Shown here: piece by piece, positions 46,599 through 61,300 of the stretch
How the letters are laid out: every line of letters starts with the position of its first letter
Position numbering within the stretch: the first letter of the stretch is position 1
Assembly: GCF_051014685.1 (NCBI RefSeq)
Contig: NC_135058.1
Coordinates: 6,052,811-6,116,810 of the forward strand
Length of the DNA stretch: 64,000 nt
Reading direction: 5' to 3'
Origin: Ptiloglossa arizonensis
Lineage: Eukaryota > Arthropoda > Insecta > Hymenoptera > Colletidae
Program-made: the position numbers and the translations under genes
The notes under the pieces: generated by a model
What the model was told of the DNA's origin: nothing
Databases searched by the model: none
The model's input: the letters and a program-made list of their open reading frames with translations, nothing else

Positions 46599-49500
46599 TA
46601 AGACATTTGGAGTTGAACGTGTTTCTTGATTAGAATCGGGGCGTTGAAAATGTAACACGCGAATTTGTCGAAATGGTTTCTTGGCTCCGGTTGCGACAAT
46701 CCACGAAATTGCATCGGCTCGGTTAGGTAAACGGTAAGACGAGTCCTTTGAGGCGTTTCGCGTTACACATACGCGACATTTTGCTTCCTCGATTGCCGAT
46801 ACCGTGTCCGCGATTTGCTCTCATCCACCTCGTGATATCAGCAAGTCCTTGAACGAGTCGAATCGAGCTGACGCTGTGAAATGCAAAGTGTCGCGATCGA
46901 GCCTTGCTAAAATGCTGGGGCGTTGGTGAAAATTTATTGTTTTCACGTGGAAAACGACCCGTTTCCCGTCAATTTTAATCCACGATCGTGTTCAGAATTT
47001 TTTATCCAGGCATTCTAATCGCGTCCGCGATACGGAACGATTATGCTTTTCGCGCGAGGGAAACGTTCTCCTTTTATTTCTTCGTACAAATGAAATTCTT
47101 GGCGATATCGAGAACTTGTTAATTATTCGACTATTAATTGTCGAGTAATCTCTTCGTAATCGATGAGAAAAAGTTCATTCACTCCAGTATTAATGTTTAA
47201 TCGATAAGAGCAGGTTTCTCGAGTGTCCTTACCGTTACGAAGTTAGCGATTCCAAGATATTAATTCGAGCAACGAGATACGTGTTGATTCATTGATCCGA
47301 ACTGAACGAAACGTAGTATTTATATCCAAACATTAATCCTCAATTATACATGTATCGAGACACTAATTTTCCAGTTCATTTGCGTATCGCGCGAATACAA
47401 ACGTACGAGTATAAATGTAAAACTTTGCACCGAGAGATAAGAATACCATTTAGGGGGTATTTATGATTCGCGTTGAAAATATTCTAGACCGATCACGTGG
47501 TCATTTCATACGTTTCCCTGTACGTTAATCTTGTACGGTTAATAAATGACACACGCTCGGTGCGATTAAAAACGTTTCGAAGCGATGCATTACTTGTTGC
47601 GATGTTCATTACTCCGAGCTTTAAAACGGAAACGCTTGTTCGCCTTACTTCCTTCGCGATTGATAGCACCGTATTCATCTACCGTGTGTTCGAGAGTTGA
47701 TTGAAATGCTCGCCGCGATCGCTCGGTTTAATTTTCGTAATTCGCGGATGCTCTTCTGTTTCACGAATTCGCGAAACGTTGCAAAATTTTCACCGTGTTC
47801 ACGAGCCTTGCGCGCGCGCGCGCGTTTCTCCCTCCTTTTTTTTTATATATATACATTTACGTGCGAAGATTGCAAACAAATTCAGTAAACGTTAGACTAG
47901 AAGGAATCGCGAATTAAGGCGCATACATATTCATGCGTACCCCGAAATTAAATGGAGTTTGGCAAGCGTGCTTGTTTAAAATGCTGATTTTATAGTGACG
48001 TTGTTGAATACAGACTGTTAATTAAGGGAATCGGTAAAAAACCGAACGATCTGATTTGCAACCGAAAGTTAATTAAACCGCGGGTTAATTAACAGTCCCG
48101 GTGAATGGAACTTTTAGTGTAACAAACCGTGTAATCGTGGAAATTCCTTGCGACGAACGACCTTGGAATAAATGCATTATCAATGATAGTATCGTAGACA
48201 GTCAATACACCAAATGGAACTGTACGGTGTGGTAATTGACGCTGGAAAAGGAATTGCCAATATTTGAGAAGCTAGAGCTACGGCAATTATAATTGCCGCC
48301 TCGATAGGAATTATCCGTTTTTTTTTCTAATGTTCGTCGCGCGTAATTAAGTATGTAAATTGCCTTAACTGCATCCGAAGCAACCAATGACGCGTATCGC
48401 CAATTGAATAAATTTTCTACGATCAATCTCCCGTGTAATGCACCTGGAAAATATTTCCATTACGTCAGAGAGTACCTAATAGTCGGTTAATGGAAAAACG
48501 TTTCCTCTTGCGTTTGTAGAACGTTCGTCCGGTTATGAAAGTTCCACAAAATATCGACATTTCCGCAATTTCTTGCTCTCGACGCGTTCTTCTTTTTTCC
48601 CTTATTCTTTCGCAGCGACTTCGAGATCTCGTATTTTACACCGAACAACCTTGAACGACGTCTCTAAGGCAATTAGCGAAGTTATCGGCGTACACTTTGC
48701 CGGCGTTTGGTTTCAGAAAACGTTTTCTGTTTAATAATCCGGCTATTCGGAGGCGGCTTCATCTAGTTTACGAACGAGATACGGTCCTGGCGAATCGATT
48801 ATCCCTGATGAAGGCATAAATTCTTAAAAGCGTTGCTCCATTTTTAGGATAATCTTTTCTGCCGTGAACGTTGATACGAAGAACTTTACCTTGTTTGAAA
48901 AAAAAAAAGAAAGAATTCCTTCCCTCGTGTCAACACCCACTTTGCATTTTAAAGTATCACCCGCACGTGCGACGACTGGCCCACGATTTTTTTTCAGTCC
49001 AGGAATAATGGAATTTTTGAGATTTTACCTTTTATTTCGCGTCCGTGATATCAAGACCCTTAAAATTTTAGCGCGATCGATGTGTCAGTACGCCGCGTGT
49101 TCTGAAAGAGAAATATAAGAAAGTTTATGCAAGTTGAGCTTTTTTTCTGAGTTACAGTCGCTTTTAGATGTCCGATAATTTTCTTTTCGAACTACGGTAG
49201 CGCAGTTCGTTCTACTTACGGACACGACTAATGTTTAATACCTCACACCGTGTTACATCGATAAACTGCCTGTTTGCAAACACTTTTGTAATGTCCAATG
49301 GAACGACTCGATTTTTATTAAATATGTAGACACTTTTTTATTGCACATTCCGTCGAAGCAAATGAATAATTACAACTTGGGAACAAGGTTAAATTGGGAA
49401 AAAAAATTTACGTCAACATTTTTATTATTGTTTTTTTTTTCACTGAAATCAGTTTCGAAAATATGTGCACATTTTACGTTTTGAATACGAATGGGAATAG

Positions 49501-51314
49501 TTCCGTCGAGTTTTTGCAACTATCAGAATTATATTTCAGAAAAACATTGGCATTTCGTATTAACACCGTGAAGGTTAAAGCAAGAGATTACATGATCGCG
49601 ACTACCTATGGCAGTCGACTTCGATCATCCGTAACCATGCTATTAGAAGAGTTGACATACTTGTTAACTATTGGGTACGTGTAAATTTTATGTCGAAATA
49701 AACTTGTTCGCAAAACAACAGATCTCTGCAGAAAGAAAGAGAGAGTTTGTAGAAATCTTTGCAATTAAAGTTGGTAATTTTTTAGAAATTAAACATGTAA
49801 TCTTCTCACGATGAACTGTGTATGTATATTACACGACTGGCTTAGCTCGAAGGTGATGGGAAGGATAACTGTGCATATATTTTTCATTAAGTTAAATTTA
49901 AGATGAGGTAAAAATGTAAAGATATAAAAATGATCGGTGATTAATATTATATAAATGCAGAAGACAGATTGTCAAAGGACCAAGAGAATTTATTCAATAG
50001 TGTCTAATTTAAAATGTACAAATATATCCACAAAGTGGATTGAAATTTTGAAACTTATCACGTGCATTACGATACTGTTGTATATACGTAATTTATGTTC
50101 CTCGATGAATATTACTTTTTAAAAGGGAGCAAATTCTTATCGACTGAAAAACACGATTGCAAACTAAATATATTATACAGATAGTGCAGAGATAACAGGA
50201 ATAATGTAAAGAATAGGTAGGTGATTATAGGGTAACGATAGATAAAGTGCGTACTTTTTATTTATGATACGTGTTGAACTATAAAATGTGGTATATCCGA
50301 ATAGATGGTAATTGAAAGCGATAAAATAAATGTTGTACGCGTTAAGCTTCGTTTTAAAGAGAAAAAACACTTAAAACATTTCGCTACAATTCACTTTTAC
50401 GATTTCTTTTATACATATTCCAATGATACATCTGAATTAGAGAACAAATTTTCAAGAAAGTACGTACCGTTGCTTCGTCCATGTTACTTCATGAGTCAAC
50501 TAATAGTTCATAGTGATAGCACGTACGATAATTCTGTTACGTCGAGTTACATACGAGTGCACGCGTACGTGATTCATTTTTAAAGTAATTTCGTCTCGAA
50601 AAAAGATACCCGAGCGAAAAGAATCTTTCGTATAATTTCGACTTATTTCGACACGTAGACTTACTCCTTACTTCCACCACGTTTCGTCTAATAAACTCTC
50701 CCTTTTTATCTGCGATCGACCTCTAACCACTCTATTGTCTCTAACTTCTCTATTATCCATATTGTCCCTACTATCTCTAGTTGCAACACTTATTTCAGTT
50801 TTGAGCTCAATGTAGCAATAACGTGAATACATTTAAATTGTAAACGTTTCATAGGTTAGAAGAATATGTTTGCCACGTTCTCTGTCCACTTTGCATATAC
50901 ACACAGATATATTTGCTTTAAAGTGGAGACGGGTGACATTTAATTTGGATAGAGGATGACGAATAATATCAACACGTAGCGATTTAAAGGTAAATACACA
51001 CGTGATATAAAATAAATGACACAAATAATTGAAACAATCGTTGTTGAAGAAATATTTGTAATCGTCGCGTTTAACGTGTTCCACGATAACGGTTACACGT
51101 GTTTCAATATATCGACAGAGTTTCGATGATATTAAATACTTTTTGATCGTTTCGATATATTCCATCGATTCACGAGTACTAGACGGCCAATATTCTCGTA
51201 AATGTTCGATATTGCACAATAGTGTCGATCGTGTGTGGGTAGTTTCGATGCACGATCGTTAGCATTGTTTGTTAAGTCGAGAGGTCGGTTTCACCCTTTT
51301 AGATCGAGCGTGAA

Positions 51315-51598
51315 ATGTCGGTTTCGCGTGAACGACAACAGGAATCGCGCGATCATAACGAATCGCTCGATTGCATACCGGTATCGCCTGTTTATACAGC
51401 TCGGCGAAGTAGAGGGAGAACCGGTGAGAGACAACAAACGAGAAAGAAAGACGAAAACCATTATAGTGTTCCTCCTGAAGGCCTCAAACGCAGTACGCCT
51501 CGCGGTACCGATTCGTGGATCGAGCATCTCGAGCGATCGATCGTGGATGATCGAGACACTCCGAGCGGAGCACACTTTCTAAACAACGATACACAGTG
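51315..51598 (+). CDS. Candidate first coding exon MSVSRERQQES...
   Basis: ATG at 51315 (context GTGAAATG) opens about 94 codons rich in Arg, Ser, Asp and Glu, with SLDCIPVSPVY, SVPPEGLKRSTPRGTDSW and IEHLERSIVDDRDTP. The frame ends in TGA just beyond CACAGTGGTGATT. Donors at 51596 or 51599 would both leave phase 2; an internal GTGAGA at 51424 would leave phase 1. The region is CpG-rich with overlapping frames, which lowers confidence. The peptide looks like a hydrophilic, phosphorylatable N-terminal tail. No family recognised. Confidence 0.33.
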
Positions 51599-51602
51599 GT
51601 GA

Positions 51603-54600
51603 TTAATTAATTATTCGCGAGTGAGAAGAATACCGGTCGTATACACGAAGAATTAATTTCGCTTCGCGTTGGGAGCGCGCTTGTGCTTTATGCCGCGCGA
51701 AAATCGTTTCGATCGAATATTAACGTCGATTCGAATCGGGCTTCGAGCGTATTTAAATTATCGGTTTCACGATGTACGAAGTGCTTTGCGAACGTATCGA
51801 TGTTACAGTGCTGGCACCGCCGTGATTTTATATCGCCGCGTTGGACTTGGAATTCATTTGAATTTTAACGCTCCGAACGTTATTTCGATACGTTAAAACA
51901 TTTCGTTGGACATTTTAGAATAACATCGAGACGATCGTGGTTTTCGCCGGAGAATCGTTTCGCATCGTAGAAGAGATTCTTGCGTTTTTTTTTTTTTTTC
52001 GGGGGAGAATGAAATAAATGAATGATCCGTTGATCGTTGTTTCTGTCATCGATATCGTATCAACGGTGTTACGCGATTCATAGAAGTCGATTTATCTGTT
52101 CCGTTGTAAAAATTGTCTCGACGATACAAGTATCTTTCAGGATAAGTGAATGGAAAAATAGCACGAAGGCACGAAGTAACATTTTAAACGAAACATAGGT
52201 TTTTTTTGCGTTTAAATGACTTAAACGGATCGAAAGTTACGGAGGACGAAATATTTCGACAGGACACCGTGACGTCTCTTTCCTCTCTCTCTGAATTATT
52301 CAAAAAAAAAAAAAAAAAAATCGACGCGGACCAAAATTCAATGCCTGGCCGATTTTCGTCGGAAATTTACTTTCGTGTAAAATTAAAATCAAAACGCACG
52401 AATCTCTTTGACGGATTTGCGCATTGCTTCGAATACGCCGATTTTGTCGAGATATCAAAGCTTTTAAGTATTTCGTGCATTAGAAGAAAATTACGTTATC
52501 CCCGATGGCTTTACATCAACGAATTTCATTTTACGTAATTGAAACGTATCAATGCGCAAAAGGCTGTATCAGTTTCTAGAGAATGATCCGTATTTCTGCA
52601 ATGTAATTGAATTTGTAGCCTCGGGGCAACAGATGTCCACACAGTTAATACACCTTCGACAAATTTAATAAATTCACCTTTGTCTAGCGAGATTGTCTAC
52701 GACACACAAAATGTCGAGCACAGGCGGAAATTTAATACCTACTCCAACTATACAACGCGTATAATATTAAATCTGTTTGTTCTCGAATCCGTTTCAAATC
52801 TCTTTAAATTCCTTTAATCGAACGTATTTGGTTTAGTTCACAGTAAGATATATTAATAAATTCGTAAGTTTATGTTGATTTTATGATGATCATTTTCTAT
52901 ATCTCGATAGTTTGTTTCGCTCTGTAAAGATTGTCGATAATTAATTACGACGCAATTAAAAATATACAACGTTTAGTATCACCAGTGTCTCCCTTTTCCA
53001 ATACATGTAAAATCAGTTTACCCCGGTTGGGACAACATAAATTGGCTGCTCAAGGTCACCGAGGATCTACCCCCACCACTCTGGTCTCGTTTCTTCGTAC
53101 ACACCTGTAAACATACGCCCACTGTCTCTCAAGTACATACGATCTGGAAATGCATAAAAGCAAAGATCGAAAGAAATGGTTAAATTTTATTTTAAAATAT
53201 TCTATTAGAGGTGAATATTTCGTTTAAATGAATATTTGTTTTTGTGGTATTTGTCTGGAACCACTTCATTTTCAGGTTTTACAAATTCTATTCAAATTGG
53301 AACTTTTGTTTTCGAGAACTTTTACTCGTTTGCTCGCGGTGAAACTTATTGCGAGGACTTTCTTTTAAAAAAGTTTCTTCGAAACTGTTTAAATGAAACC
53401 TATTAAAAAACTTCCATAACTGTTTCGTTCCCTGCATAAAAATAGGAGTGTGGCCCGGATCATAGTAAGTTTTTGAAAGGTTATTAGATTTTTGTTCACA
53501 TTCAGGTTTTGATTGTGGTACGCGGACTACGTTTGTTATCCAGGAGGATAGTTTTTATCGTTTCACTGGATTGTTTGAATTCGATTCCTTCAATTTCGGA
53601 AATTTGTAGCAATTTGTGACAACACGGATTTGTTTGCACACTGAATACCACCGACATTTAGTTTCGGTGTCTGCAGACACATTAAAACAATTCAATTAAA
53701 AACGACTGTTAGATGGGTCACGACACTTTTGTTTATTTTCTTTTTTTTTTCTTTTAAAGAACTAAATGCCAATTACTTTTAAACTTGAGATACAGTAAAC
53801 TACAAAAGAAAGCAACTAACGCGTGGATGAATATATTGGAAAAACACCCGGATTCCGCTTTTAAAAGGCAAGAGTTTATACTCTGCGGTTTGAAACTATC
53901 GGTTATCGATGTTTAGAAACCGACTCGACATCGTAATGTTGTTAAGTGTTGTAATGCATAATTGCAGACTGTTGCCTGCATAATTCTACGTTATGTGTCA
54001 CGCAACGTATTAATTCATGCGTAACGAATTAGCGTTCATGAATGCTTCATTCAGGTTTGCATTCATTTGAGGATTCATTGCTTCCTTTTATGTTTCATCC
54101 TAGTCTCGTTGTTTAATTAACTCGGATTATAATCACACTTTCGAATTCATAAATAATGTAAAGCCAATCCGTGTTAAAGCGAATTTTTCGTATTTTTTAT
54201 GCAACGCGTATTGTCGCAGATATTATACACAGTGTGGTTAATAATTCGTTGTTCGTACAGTTTCGTTTACATTGGACCGTTAAAAATGACACTAACCGTC
54301 ATTTGTAAATGTTTCATCGCGCGTGAACGTTCGGAATATTTATGTTATCCATCGTTTTGCATATTGAAAACTGCGGTATGAATTTACACGTTGCCTGAAA
54401 CGTTAAATTTGAATTGCCTCCGTATTAAATAATTTGAATTAATCGTCGATTAATCGAAGGATATAATTATTTAAATGGAAGAGTCGAAACTCATTAATGA
54501 GAGTTAAATATTGCGTATCCCGACGAATTGTGCGGCGAAACATTTATTTAAATCGACGCAAATGCGAGGAACAATTTCAAGGTGCCTTTGTATAACAGAG

Positions 54601-55288
54601 ATTTCCTTGACTTCCTGTCTCCAAATAAACGTATATATATGTAACCGTAAACTTCCAAGCATCGTGAAAGACGCACTGACTCAGTCTAGCTTTGTTTCTA
54701 GACGAAAGAACACAGTGCTTACATTACAAAAATTAACGTTGTTGGTTCATTTCGTTTACCTCTCGTCTTATCGTTGCTCGTTACTTTAAACACGTGCTCA
54801 TTACCAATTTGCAATTACCTACTGCAGAACGTTTAAATTACAATTACAGTATTTTATTTAACCTGTGTTTAAATTAGTGTTTAAAATGTATGTTTAAATT
54901 ATATGTGCAGTATTTTACGTTACTGTTCGTTGATTTCACTCGAACTTCAAAAGCGAACGATCCAAATAATGTGATTCATCCTTAATGTACAAACAGTATT
55001 TCTAACGAGTCTTTCACTGAGGTGTGCTAATCTAAATCTGTGAAATGTTACTCTTTGTTCAGTTTACGACGAACAAGTGGTAATTTCCGTGGAAAGAATT
55101 CATAGCGGAGGATATCGTAGAGACGATACATCGATAAAGATTCGTTCAGTTTAACACGAGCTTAAATATGTACTTTATGGTGATATAATAGTTTGGCAAG
55201 AGCGTAAATAACGACGAAATCGACTGAATGTGAAACTGCAACTCGAAAGAAGATCGAAAAAGAAACGTATCTACAATTTGCTCCGAAA
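51603..55288. other. Stretch without a recognisable gene
   Basis: AT-rich. A poly-A run is at about 52303-52320. Nothing else supported. Confidence 0.5.
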
Positions 55289-55374
55289 ATGTTCATCGAG
55301 TGCTTACCCTGGTTCGATTGTCTCCGATGCGCGGTAGCCCAGGAACCCTCAACAATTCATGGGTTGAGTTTCAA
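55289..55374 (+). CDS. Candidate first coding exon MFIECLPWFDCLRC...
   Basis: ATG at 55289 (context CGAAAATG, a good insect start) opens 28 codons: MFIECLPWFDCLRC, then AVAQEPSTIHGLSF, cut by the strong donor GTGAGT at 55375 in phase 2. A TCAGT initiator at 55147 would give a short leader. The three closely spaced cysteines next to hydrophobic residues resemble S-palmitoylated N-termini used to anchor a splice form to membranes. No family is recognised. The body of the protein is not in the window. Confidence 0.42.
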
Positions 55375-58300
55375 GTGAGTTCTTTTTTGCATTTACTTTA
55401 CAAACGATAAAAGTCGTATAATTTGGAGGTGGATGGAAGATTTACTTTGAAGTTTTAAATGCACGATATCCTTCAATTATTTTATCTCGAGTAAGATCGT
55501 TGGCCTCGATCGCGATATTCTTTTCCAATAATTTTACAACGTTACTAAATAATGTATACGGATGATCAAGTATATTTAAATTTATTTTAAAGGGAAAACT
55601 TCATTTTAATGAAAAATTTCTACAAAAAATTGGCAACGTTGGGGGTTAGCTTCTCGATCGAGTACGTTAGTTTTGATTATCGTTACATAATTTTCAATAT
55701 TTTCCGTTGAACAACGAAGAGTTAGAATTAAACCGAATTAACAATAAACGAAAACGTTTGGCGTGCTCTTAATTTAAGTTTCCCTCGATTTTTCCATTTT
55801 TCGAATAAATGTTCGTTATTCCTGTATCGTCGTCTCCTTTGAAATAATTGAATTTACAGAAATTGATATTATTTTCTGAAACCTACATGGCGATATAAAC
55901 TCACAGGGATTGTCAGTAAGGAAGCAAAATGAAAATCTTTGAAACATTGAGATTTGTTTACTTAACTCTCTCTCTAGATCATATATTAATTCTCGGGTGA
56001 GTCGTGGAATAGAATAACGTTGGGTCAAGGTTCACGATTTCGTACGAAATTAAAAGAATAAAAGGAATCGTACGCCGTGAAAAAAGTTTCGGCCTCGTGG
56101 TAAGTTTCCCGGGTATTGACTCAGGAGATTGCACGTTAAAGAATAATAATAACGATAATTGAAACACAATATTCCTCGCGGCGCCTTGAACAGACAACGT
56201 TCGTGTATTTTACACGACTGGAGCAGTTTCTTTCTTAAAGCTAGGCAACTTACACCGTTATGAGCACCCTGCGAGTATACACGCCGCGGGCAAACCCGAA
56301 TAAATTTGCATGAATTGCCATGAGTCAATTTACAAAGCGTACCGGTGACAATTTCATTTGAATATCAGCGAACGTCTCGGGTATTGCGCGAAAATTTGCT
56401 ACGAATTTCCCTCGTTTCCCACAATGCACGATTAATTTTGCGACTTGGGAGTTCCAAACAAAATTCTGCGATTTGCCACGAATATCCCATAACCGTTAAC
56501 TCGTTAACTGGGTTTCTCAATTATATCACCTAATGGTACGTATATGAGGATGAACAGTATTCATTTTTTCGTATGCACGAAGCTTATGTACATGCACATT
56601 ATTGCAACATATTTTTCGCGTTGAATATTCATTAACCGTTTGTAATAAAATTCAAATATTTCCTCGTTCCATGAACTAGCAAACGTTGTGCTTCTGTAAG
56701 GTAGTATTTTAAAGACCAACGCAACACGAATTTATATCCTCACAACTGTGTTTTGATATTGACCGAATTACTGTAATTTATTAACAAATTCTTCGAACCT
56801 GAAGTTGCTTAAAATTTGTCCGAAACTGGTTTCTCTCTTTCGTGGAATCCACCGGATTAAGGTTTACGTCGATTCTCTGGAAAACAAGCGTGCGTCAGAG
56901 AAGGGCAAAATTTTTCTCTGGATATAAATTTCGAACGACCAACGAACGGTAAACATGTTTTTAACCGTTGCTCGGTTAATTAAGATTAGAATTTAAACGA
57001 CAGTATAGAATGTTTCATAAACGAATGCAATGGGTATTGTACAGATATCGTATCGAATGGACGTCTATCGGACCTAACGAATAAAACTGACAATTTTATA
57101 GTTGTTAAGGATTAACGGTGAAAAGGTTAAAAATATACTGCATTGTTTGTTATTTTTCTTGTATCGAGCGACGTTGGAATTCGAGTTGTTTGAATTTACG
57201 GCCGGAGGTATCCATAGTGTTTGATAATTTCGTGAAAAATGTCGCCCGTTAAAATTGGAGCAAACGTTCTCGTTGCGTTGAAATTTTCCTTGGCTGCGAT
57301 AGACTCGATTTCGTGACCGGCGTTATAGATGGTGAGTTTATTCCAGCGATGGTTTTCACGTGTCCCGTGTATCGTTGTCGCGAATTAAGGCTGAATTCAC
57401 ACTACGTGTCTGTTCACAAAACATTCATCAATGGGATCGTCACGGCGGAACGATGACGGACATTGTGAATAGCTCCATACAGAATACGTTGAAGAATGTT
57501 TCGACGGATCGTCGACGGACGATTGCCCGACGGATAGTGTGAATCCAGCATTGGATGTCCGATAATGATCGATTTCCTATATACCCATTGTATTCACCAT
57601 CTCGTTTCACGAAGGAGCCAACGATTGTTTGATATTGATATCACGGTTTTGAACTTTGCAACTTTCACGAAATTCAGTTTGCCGAACGGTGAAAATTAGT
57701 TCCATTTAATTAGACACGGGACGAGGACACTTGAACGAAATAGTATAAAAGGATAGAATTCGATATACGTGGCTCGGTATCGAAGAAGATTGTCATTTTG
57801 CTCGAATAATTGTACAATTGACACGATCCGAAACGTGTGGTAAAAAATAGTGTCTCGATAAGATATCAACTTTTATGAATTCAATAATACGTGTTTCACT
57901 TTGGCCACGATAAATGAAACGAGGGAAAACATGGCTACGTGACTGTAGAAAAGTAACGACCAGTGTAAGATTCATGAAAACCCTTACAAGAGACGTTGCA
58001 ACTTTCACTTGATAATTACAGAAGCTCAATCACCGTGTAATTTTTGTAATTCGTTTCTCACGGTCGTATGTATCCTTGTCACCTGTCTCTAGTTGACACG
58101 CAAGAGGAAAACATGTCACGTTTCGCTAATAAAAAATTACAATAATATATTGAACTTACACGACACCGTATGTAAATATAACAAAGCGTATCTTTCATAA
58201 TTTTTCCTTGTTGAAAGAAACTGAAGGTAACTCAAACTAACAAATAATAATAGTAATAATAATAATACGTTTTTTGTCAATTTATAATTGCTTATTTCGA

Positions 58301-61300
58301 AGATTTGGTTTACAAATCTCTACCAGCTATCTTCGCTGGTACTTATTTCGTAAACCGAAATTTTCGAATAAAGAGCGCGGATTATTATTTCTCGAGACGA
58401 CGTCAGATCCTATATTACGTAGAAAGCTTTGGTAAAACATTGAATGAATTATACATCGCATGTTTATCGTATCCGCTGTATATTCACCGAACTTACCACC
58501 TACGAATTATATTTAGGTAGGAGGCGAGGGTGGATGGACAGGGCAAGCTTCGGAAATTGTGTTTCGGTGTGTGATTCGTGTTCGCTGACGCAGAGCTAGG
58601 ATGACGTAGGGCTCGAATGACGTAGGGATTGGGTATCGCGACAAAAGGTAGAATTTGAACGAAAATATTCTGTTGGAGGGACTCGGTGTATCCCAATATA
58701 GGGTCTTTGATTTCAAAGAATGGAATTTATATGCAATATAATACCGTGCTTATACCGTGTTAACCAATAGCGTTTATTTCGATGCAATGAACGCGATTCA
58801 TCGTGAGTTCAGTATTCGAAAAATTCCCTGTCGTTTGATAAATTTTTTCGACACGTACACACGCTTCTAAAACCCTTTTACCATTGTTTTTTTAATCTAC
58901 CAATCGGATTCTTCGTTCAACAGATCTTATCTTAGACGTAATCAACATTTAAACTCGTCAAGTCACCCGTTTTCTGTATTTAATTATTTCCATAAAAAAA
59001 ATTTTCTTTAACAGATGAAGATTTTTACTTCGAATTATTGCACATTATTCTTAACTTCAAAATGGTTTTCGTTACAATACCGTGGTTTTGAAGTGCTCTA
59101 AACATTCGCTTAGAAGTTTACCAACGAGGTTAATCTATTCGTGTAATCGTAACTGTAATTTATTTCACGATGGTGAATTTGAGCGAAAGGATTTATAAAT
59201 AGAAAGTTAGTTAGGCAACTGCGTCTGAAGTAGAATTTGTTGGATAATGCCGTACCGATGAGTTCAACCGGTAGACGTTTTATAGAATTGTTACTTTCTT
59301 TCGTTCCGTTATAACCAAAGAGCGATACGTATTTCTGTACTTCGAGATTTCTCGATTTATTATTTACTATTCGTAACGAGTATCCAACCCCCGATAGTCT
59401 TCGCACGAGCCCGATATTTTTTGCGCGTCTATTTACCTATAGAGATCACTGAATTCGGTGCGTAACACTTCGTATGGATCCCTTGAAAAGACTCCCCACG
59501 CGATCGTAGCATTTTTTTTATATCGAAGATTCGTGGTAACCAGGGAAATTCGAACCCATGTCAATGTTATCTTGTTTTTTTTCCTTTCCGATTGGGAACG
59601 CTTTGCGTAATCGTTATCGTTCGACCGAGGCTACTTCAAAGTACGATTCGGGAATAAGAATTCGCTTTGAAGCGTTCCACTCCGGCATAAAGGTTAAAAG
59701 GGTACGCGCATTTATTCTCGTTATGAACAATAAAATTTTCTCGGGCTTTGAAAATAATATTAACCGTACAATCGGGCAAGTTTCCAGGAGAGTTCTCTAA
59801 TTATACCGGACGTGGTGTATTAAATTTTTAATTTTATCGTCGAATGAAACGTTAACGTATCGCGCGGAGTCTACGAGAAACGATAACATTTAATTTGTCG
59901 CTTGATGAAACACTCGCGAGATAAATACGAGAGAATACGCAGAGAAAATGGTTCTTCGTTGACCGTTTCGCGTCTTGAACACGGTTCTTCGTGCATCCAC
60001 GAAGTACGGAGGCTTCCGTGCTGGAAAATGTAAATTAAGGAAAATATAGGATCTGTTCTACGACAACACTATTGTAGAACGTCGCAATCCGCCGGCACTT
60101 TGCGTTATTAAACTGCTTAAATTGAGGATTCTACGCGCAGAGTGCTACTAATAACGCGATAGATCATTCTGCCTGTGAATTACATAAATCAACTGTTAAA
60201 CACTTCCAGGCGTAAGTTACGATGGCGCAACAAATTTATGTTCTCCTACAGAACCCTATCGTACGAACGTCAGAAATTACGCAAACCATTTAAATACGAT
60301 GGCCCGTAAATCTTCAAACCCGACATTGCTTGCATTTACGAATGCACGAGAAGTCGAAGCTCGAAGATCGTAGTTTCGAAAAAACGTTTCGTTGACGAAA
60401 TAATATCTCGTTCGATCGAACGCGGTTTCGAATAGTGAATTTCAACGGGAAATTTCAAAGTTGTATCAATCCGTTAATTTCAACATTTTCGTAAAACTTG
60501 TCTCGCACTTCGAAACAAAAGCGTAGCTTAAACTGGGAAAACTACCTACAGCGAGTGCTTAAAATCATCTGGTCTCCAAAATGTGATATTTACGGTTGTT
60601 TCGACACTGGCGAACCATTTTCCGATATTTTTCCCAACGAAAATGTTTCTCCGTCTTATCGTATCGTTCTAAGGACGATTAATGCGTCTCTTTGAAATTT
60701 TATTGCCACCGTACGAATATTTGCAATTTCCGAGGAAACCTTGCGCGAAACCTTGATATTTCGTCTTTAATGTCGTTCGCGTCGAAGTCGGTTCCACGTT
60801 GAGAAAGAAACGTGTACCGGTTCACCCAGACCTACAACGTCTTGTATGATTCATTAACCGTCTCTGGTACATTCCACGCGATGAGACTTTTTCGTACGAT
60901 GACTTTGCACAACGTAGGTGCCAGACGAGGTCCGGCAGATACGCAGAAATAATGACGAGACTCGTGACAAAAGCGCGGCAAATCCCTAAATGGGTCGCAG
61001 CTTTTCGATCGAGCTTTCAGTCGACGTTGGTAGTCCCGGTTTACTCACCTTTCGTTTACTTCACCTTCGGCCTTCTTTCGCGATTCTTCATTGTGATCCC
61101 TCCGGGGGTGAAAATGATCCCTTAGCCGGACCAACTTTACAATGAAAATCTAACGGAAGATCCGTTTCTTTTTTTTCTTTTTTTCTCCTTTCTCGTTCTT
61201 TCGTTTCGAATCCCGCGTCCCCTATCCCCGTTTCGAATTACTCCCGCGAAGATTCGTCTTTCAGGCTCGGATTTCCACTTAACGAAATCGGCTTCTGTTC

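Larger units (their letters stand above)
43327..51314. other. Long stretch without a confirmed gene
   Basis: Contains the pogo-like element (43624-44284), a CT tract (44747-44772), a low-confidence exon (45241-45445), a 172-bp tandem duplication (46210-46553) and a ratchet-like site at 46597/46598. Otherwise AT-rich with nothing supported. Confidence 0.5.

Noticed and set aside
57360..57542. 60-codon frame within the small TIR element
   Set aside because: It is contained in and bounded by a 160-bp MITE, too short for a transposase.
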